Assembly (NCBI RefSeq): GCF_024721315.2
Contig: NZ_JANFAK020000025.1
Coordinates: 1-64,000, forward strand
Direction of reading: 5' to 3'
Length of the DNA: 64,000 nucleotides
Source: Streptomyces sp. Isolate_45
GTDB taxonomy: Bacteria; Actinomycetota; Actinomycetes; Streptomycetales; Streptomycetaceae
Shown: positions 63,368-64,000 of the stretch, piece after piece
Layout of the letters: each line of letters opens with the position of its first letter
Position numbering within the stretch: position 1 is the stretch's first letter
The notes under the pieces: model-generated
Databases searched by the model: none
What the model was told of the DNA's origin: nothing
The model's input: the letters and a program-made list of their open reading frames with translations, nothing else
Position numbers and translations under genes: made by a program

Positions 63368-63889
63368 ATGAGTGAGCAGCAGCCGAATCCGTATGCGGGC
63401 GGGCCGGGCGGGCAGCCCGGGCCGGGTGACTACACGTGGGGCCCGGGCGAGCCCAGTTACGGCTACCCGCAGCCCTATCCGACCACGCCGCCGCCGTACC
63501 AGCCGACCATGGGCGCGGGCCTTCCCGCCCCCGTTCCCGGCCCGATGGGCGGCGTGTTCGCGCTGGGCGACATCACCATCTCGGGCGACCAGATCATCAC
63601 GCCCTCGGGGACGATGCCGCTCCGGGGCGCGATGTGGAACGCCACCGACTTCTCGCGGACGGAGGAGAAGATCCCGACGCACGCGATCGTGTTGGCCATC
63701 GTCTTCGCCCTGTTCTGTCTGATCGGCCTGCTGTTCCTGCTGATGAAGGAGAAGGTGACCACCGGCTACATCCAGGTCACGGTCACCAGCGGCGGCCGCC
63801 ACCACTCGACGATGATCCCGGCGACCGACGCGTACGCCATGCAGTGGGTCATGGGCCAGCTCAACCACGCCCGGTCGCTGAGCATCTGA
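63368..63889 (+). CDS. Pro/Gly-rich single-pass membrane protein
   Basis: A 173-residue protein from ATG 63368. The first ~60 residues are Pro/Gly/Tyr-rich (SYGYPQPYPTTPPPYQP), like cytoplasmic N-tails of many actinobacterial envelope proteins. A middle beta-like segment (GGVFALGDITISGDQIITPSGTMPLRGAMW) leads to one hydrophobic helix (HAIVLAIVFALFCLIGLLFLLM) and a C-terminal domain (YIQVTVTSGGRHHSTMIPATDAYAMQWVMGQLNHARSLSI). I know relatives only as hypothetical proteins. It lies right after the sdh terminator and is not part of that operon. Confidence 0.82.
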   Translation: MSEQQPNPYAGGPGGQPGPGDYTWGPGEPSYGYPQPYPTTPPPYQPTMGAGLPAPVPGPMGGVFALGDITISGDQIITPSGTMPLRGAMWNATDFSRTEEKIPTHAIVLAIVFALFCLIGLLFLLMKEKVTTGYIQVTVTSGGRHHSTMIPATDAYAMQWVMGQLNHARSLSI

Positions 63890-64000
63890 GGTCGGCCGGC
63901 CCTACCGTCGGCACCAGGCCGTCGGCACCCGACCGCACCGGTCCGACGGCACCCGGCCGCCCGTCCGCCCGTGGGTCGGCGGCGACCTGCGCAAACGTGG
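63890..64000. other. Window end without a recognised gene
   Basis: The last 111 bases are GC-rich with short direct repeats of CGGCACC and GTCCG. No ORF, RNA gene or clear hairpin was seen. Confidence 0.5.

Overview
The window is high-GC actinobacterial DNA, almost certainly from a Streptomyces chromosome. Evidence includes very high third-position GC, GTG and TTG starts, a single TTA codon in about 57 genes, an AfsQ1/AfsQ2/SigQ locus, an acyl-CoA carboxylase with an epsilon subunit, and a gene order that (from memory) resembles the S. coelicolor core chromosome around SCO4854-SCO4932. The first 74 bases are an uninterrupted C run, most likely a contig-end artefact. No rRNA, tRNA, CRISPR array, prophage or insertion sequence was seen.

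Layout. 0-5 kb: hutH (histidine ammonia-lyase), a GAF-GGDEF protein, enoyl-CoA hydratase and adenylate cyclase. 5-11.6 kb: biotin-carboxylase block with birA, carboxylase beta and epsilon subunits, a tiny membrane protein, maf, and the biotinylated alpha subunit. 11.7-17.6 kb: DeoR-type regulator, LpdA-like quinone reductase, a GGCT-fold protein, purine nucleoside phosphorylase and a phosphosugar mutase. 17.6-21.4 kb: lipoprotein-afsQ2-afsQ1 operon divergent from sigQ, with a consensus AfsQ1 box between them. 21.4-30 kb: uridine kinase, half-length and full-length aldehyde dehydrogenases, deoC, small envelope proteins, adenosine deaminase. 30-39 kb: accessory genes (degenerate hydrolase, cupin, ATP-grasp ligase with a TTA codon, LuxR and LysR regulators, MFS exporter, L,D-transpeptidase, ECF sigma factor, STAS protein, Uma2 protein). 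39-46.4 kb: deoA, cdd and a nucleoside ABC importer. 46.6-54.8 kb: M20 amidohydrolase, then a nonulosonic-acid cell-wall polymer cluster. 54.8-64 kb: LysE exporter, second L,D-transpeptidase, ECF sigma/anti-sigma pair, OHCU-decarboxylase-like protein, the sdhCDAB operon and a small membrane protein.

The clearest unifying signal is a 12-bp palindrome, CTACGCGCGTAG. It occurs exactly or nearly upstream of six nucleoside units scattered over 31 kb: pnp, deoC, add, deoA, the ABC importer and its binding lipoprotein. Together these take up nucleosides, deaminate or phosphorolyse them, isomerise pentose 1-phosphates and cleave deoxyribose 5-phosphate. The aldehyde dehydrogenases co-transcribed with deoC could oxidise the acetaldehyde that DeoC releases. 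This looks like one regulon under one repressor not obviously encoded in the window.

Other points worth a second look are a probable ATC start codon for the importer ATPase, a NeuA-NeuB fusion without a SAF domain, the TTA-containing ATP-grasp gene beside a LuxR regulator, a 36-bp palindrome after the epsilon subunit, and two short-period tandem repeats (10 bp and 12 bp). Starts were chosen by ribosome-binding site, overlap and family length; several remain uncertain and are flagged.
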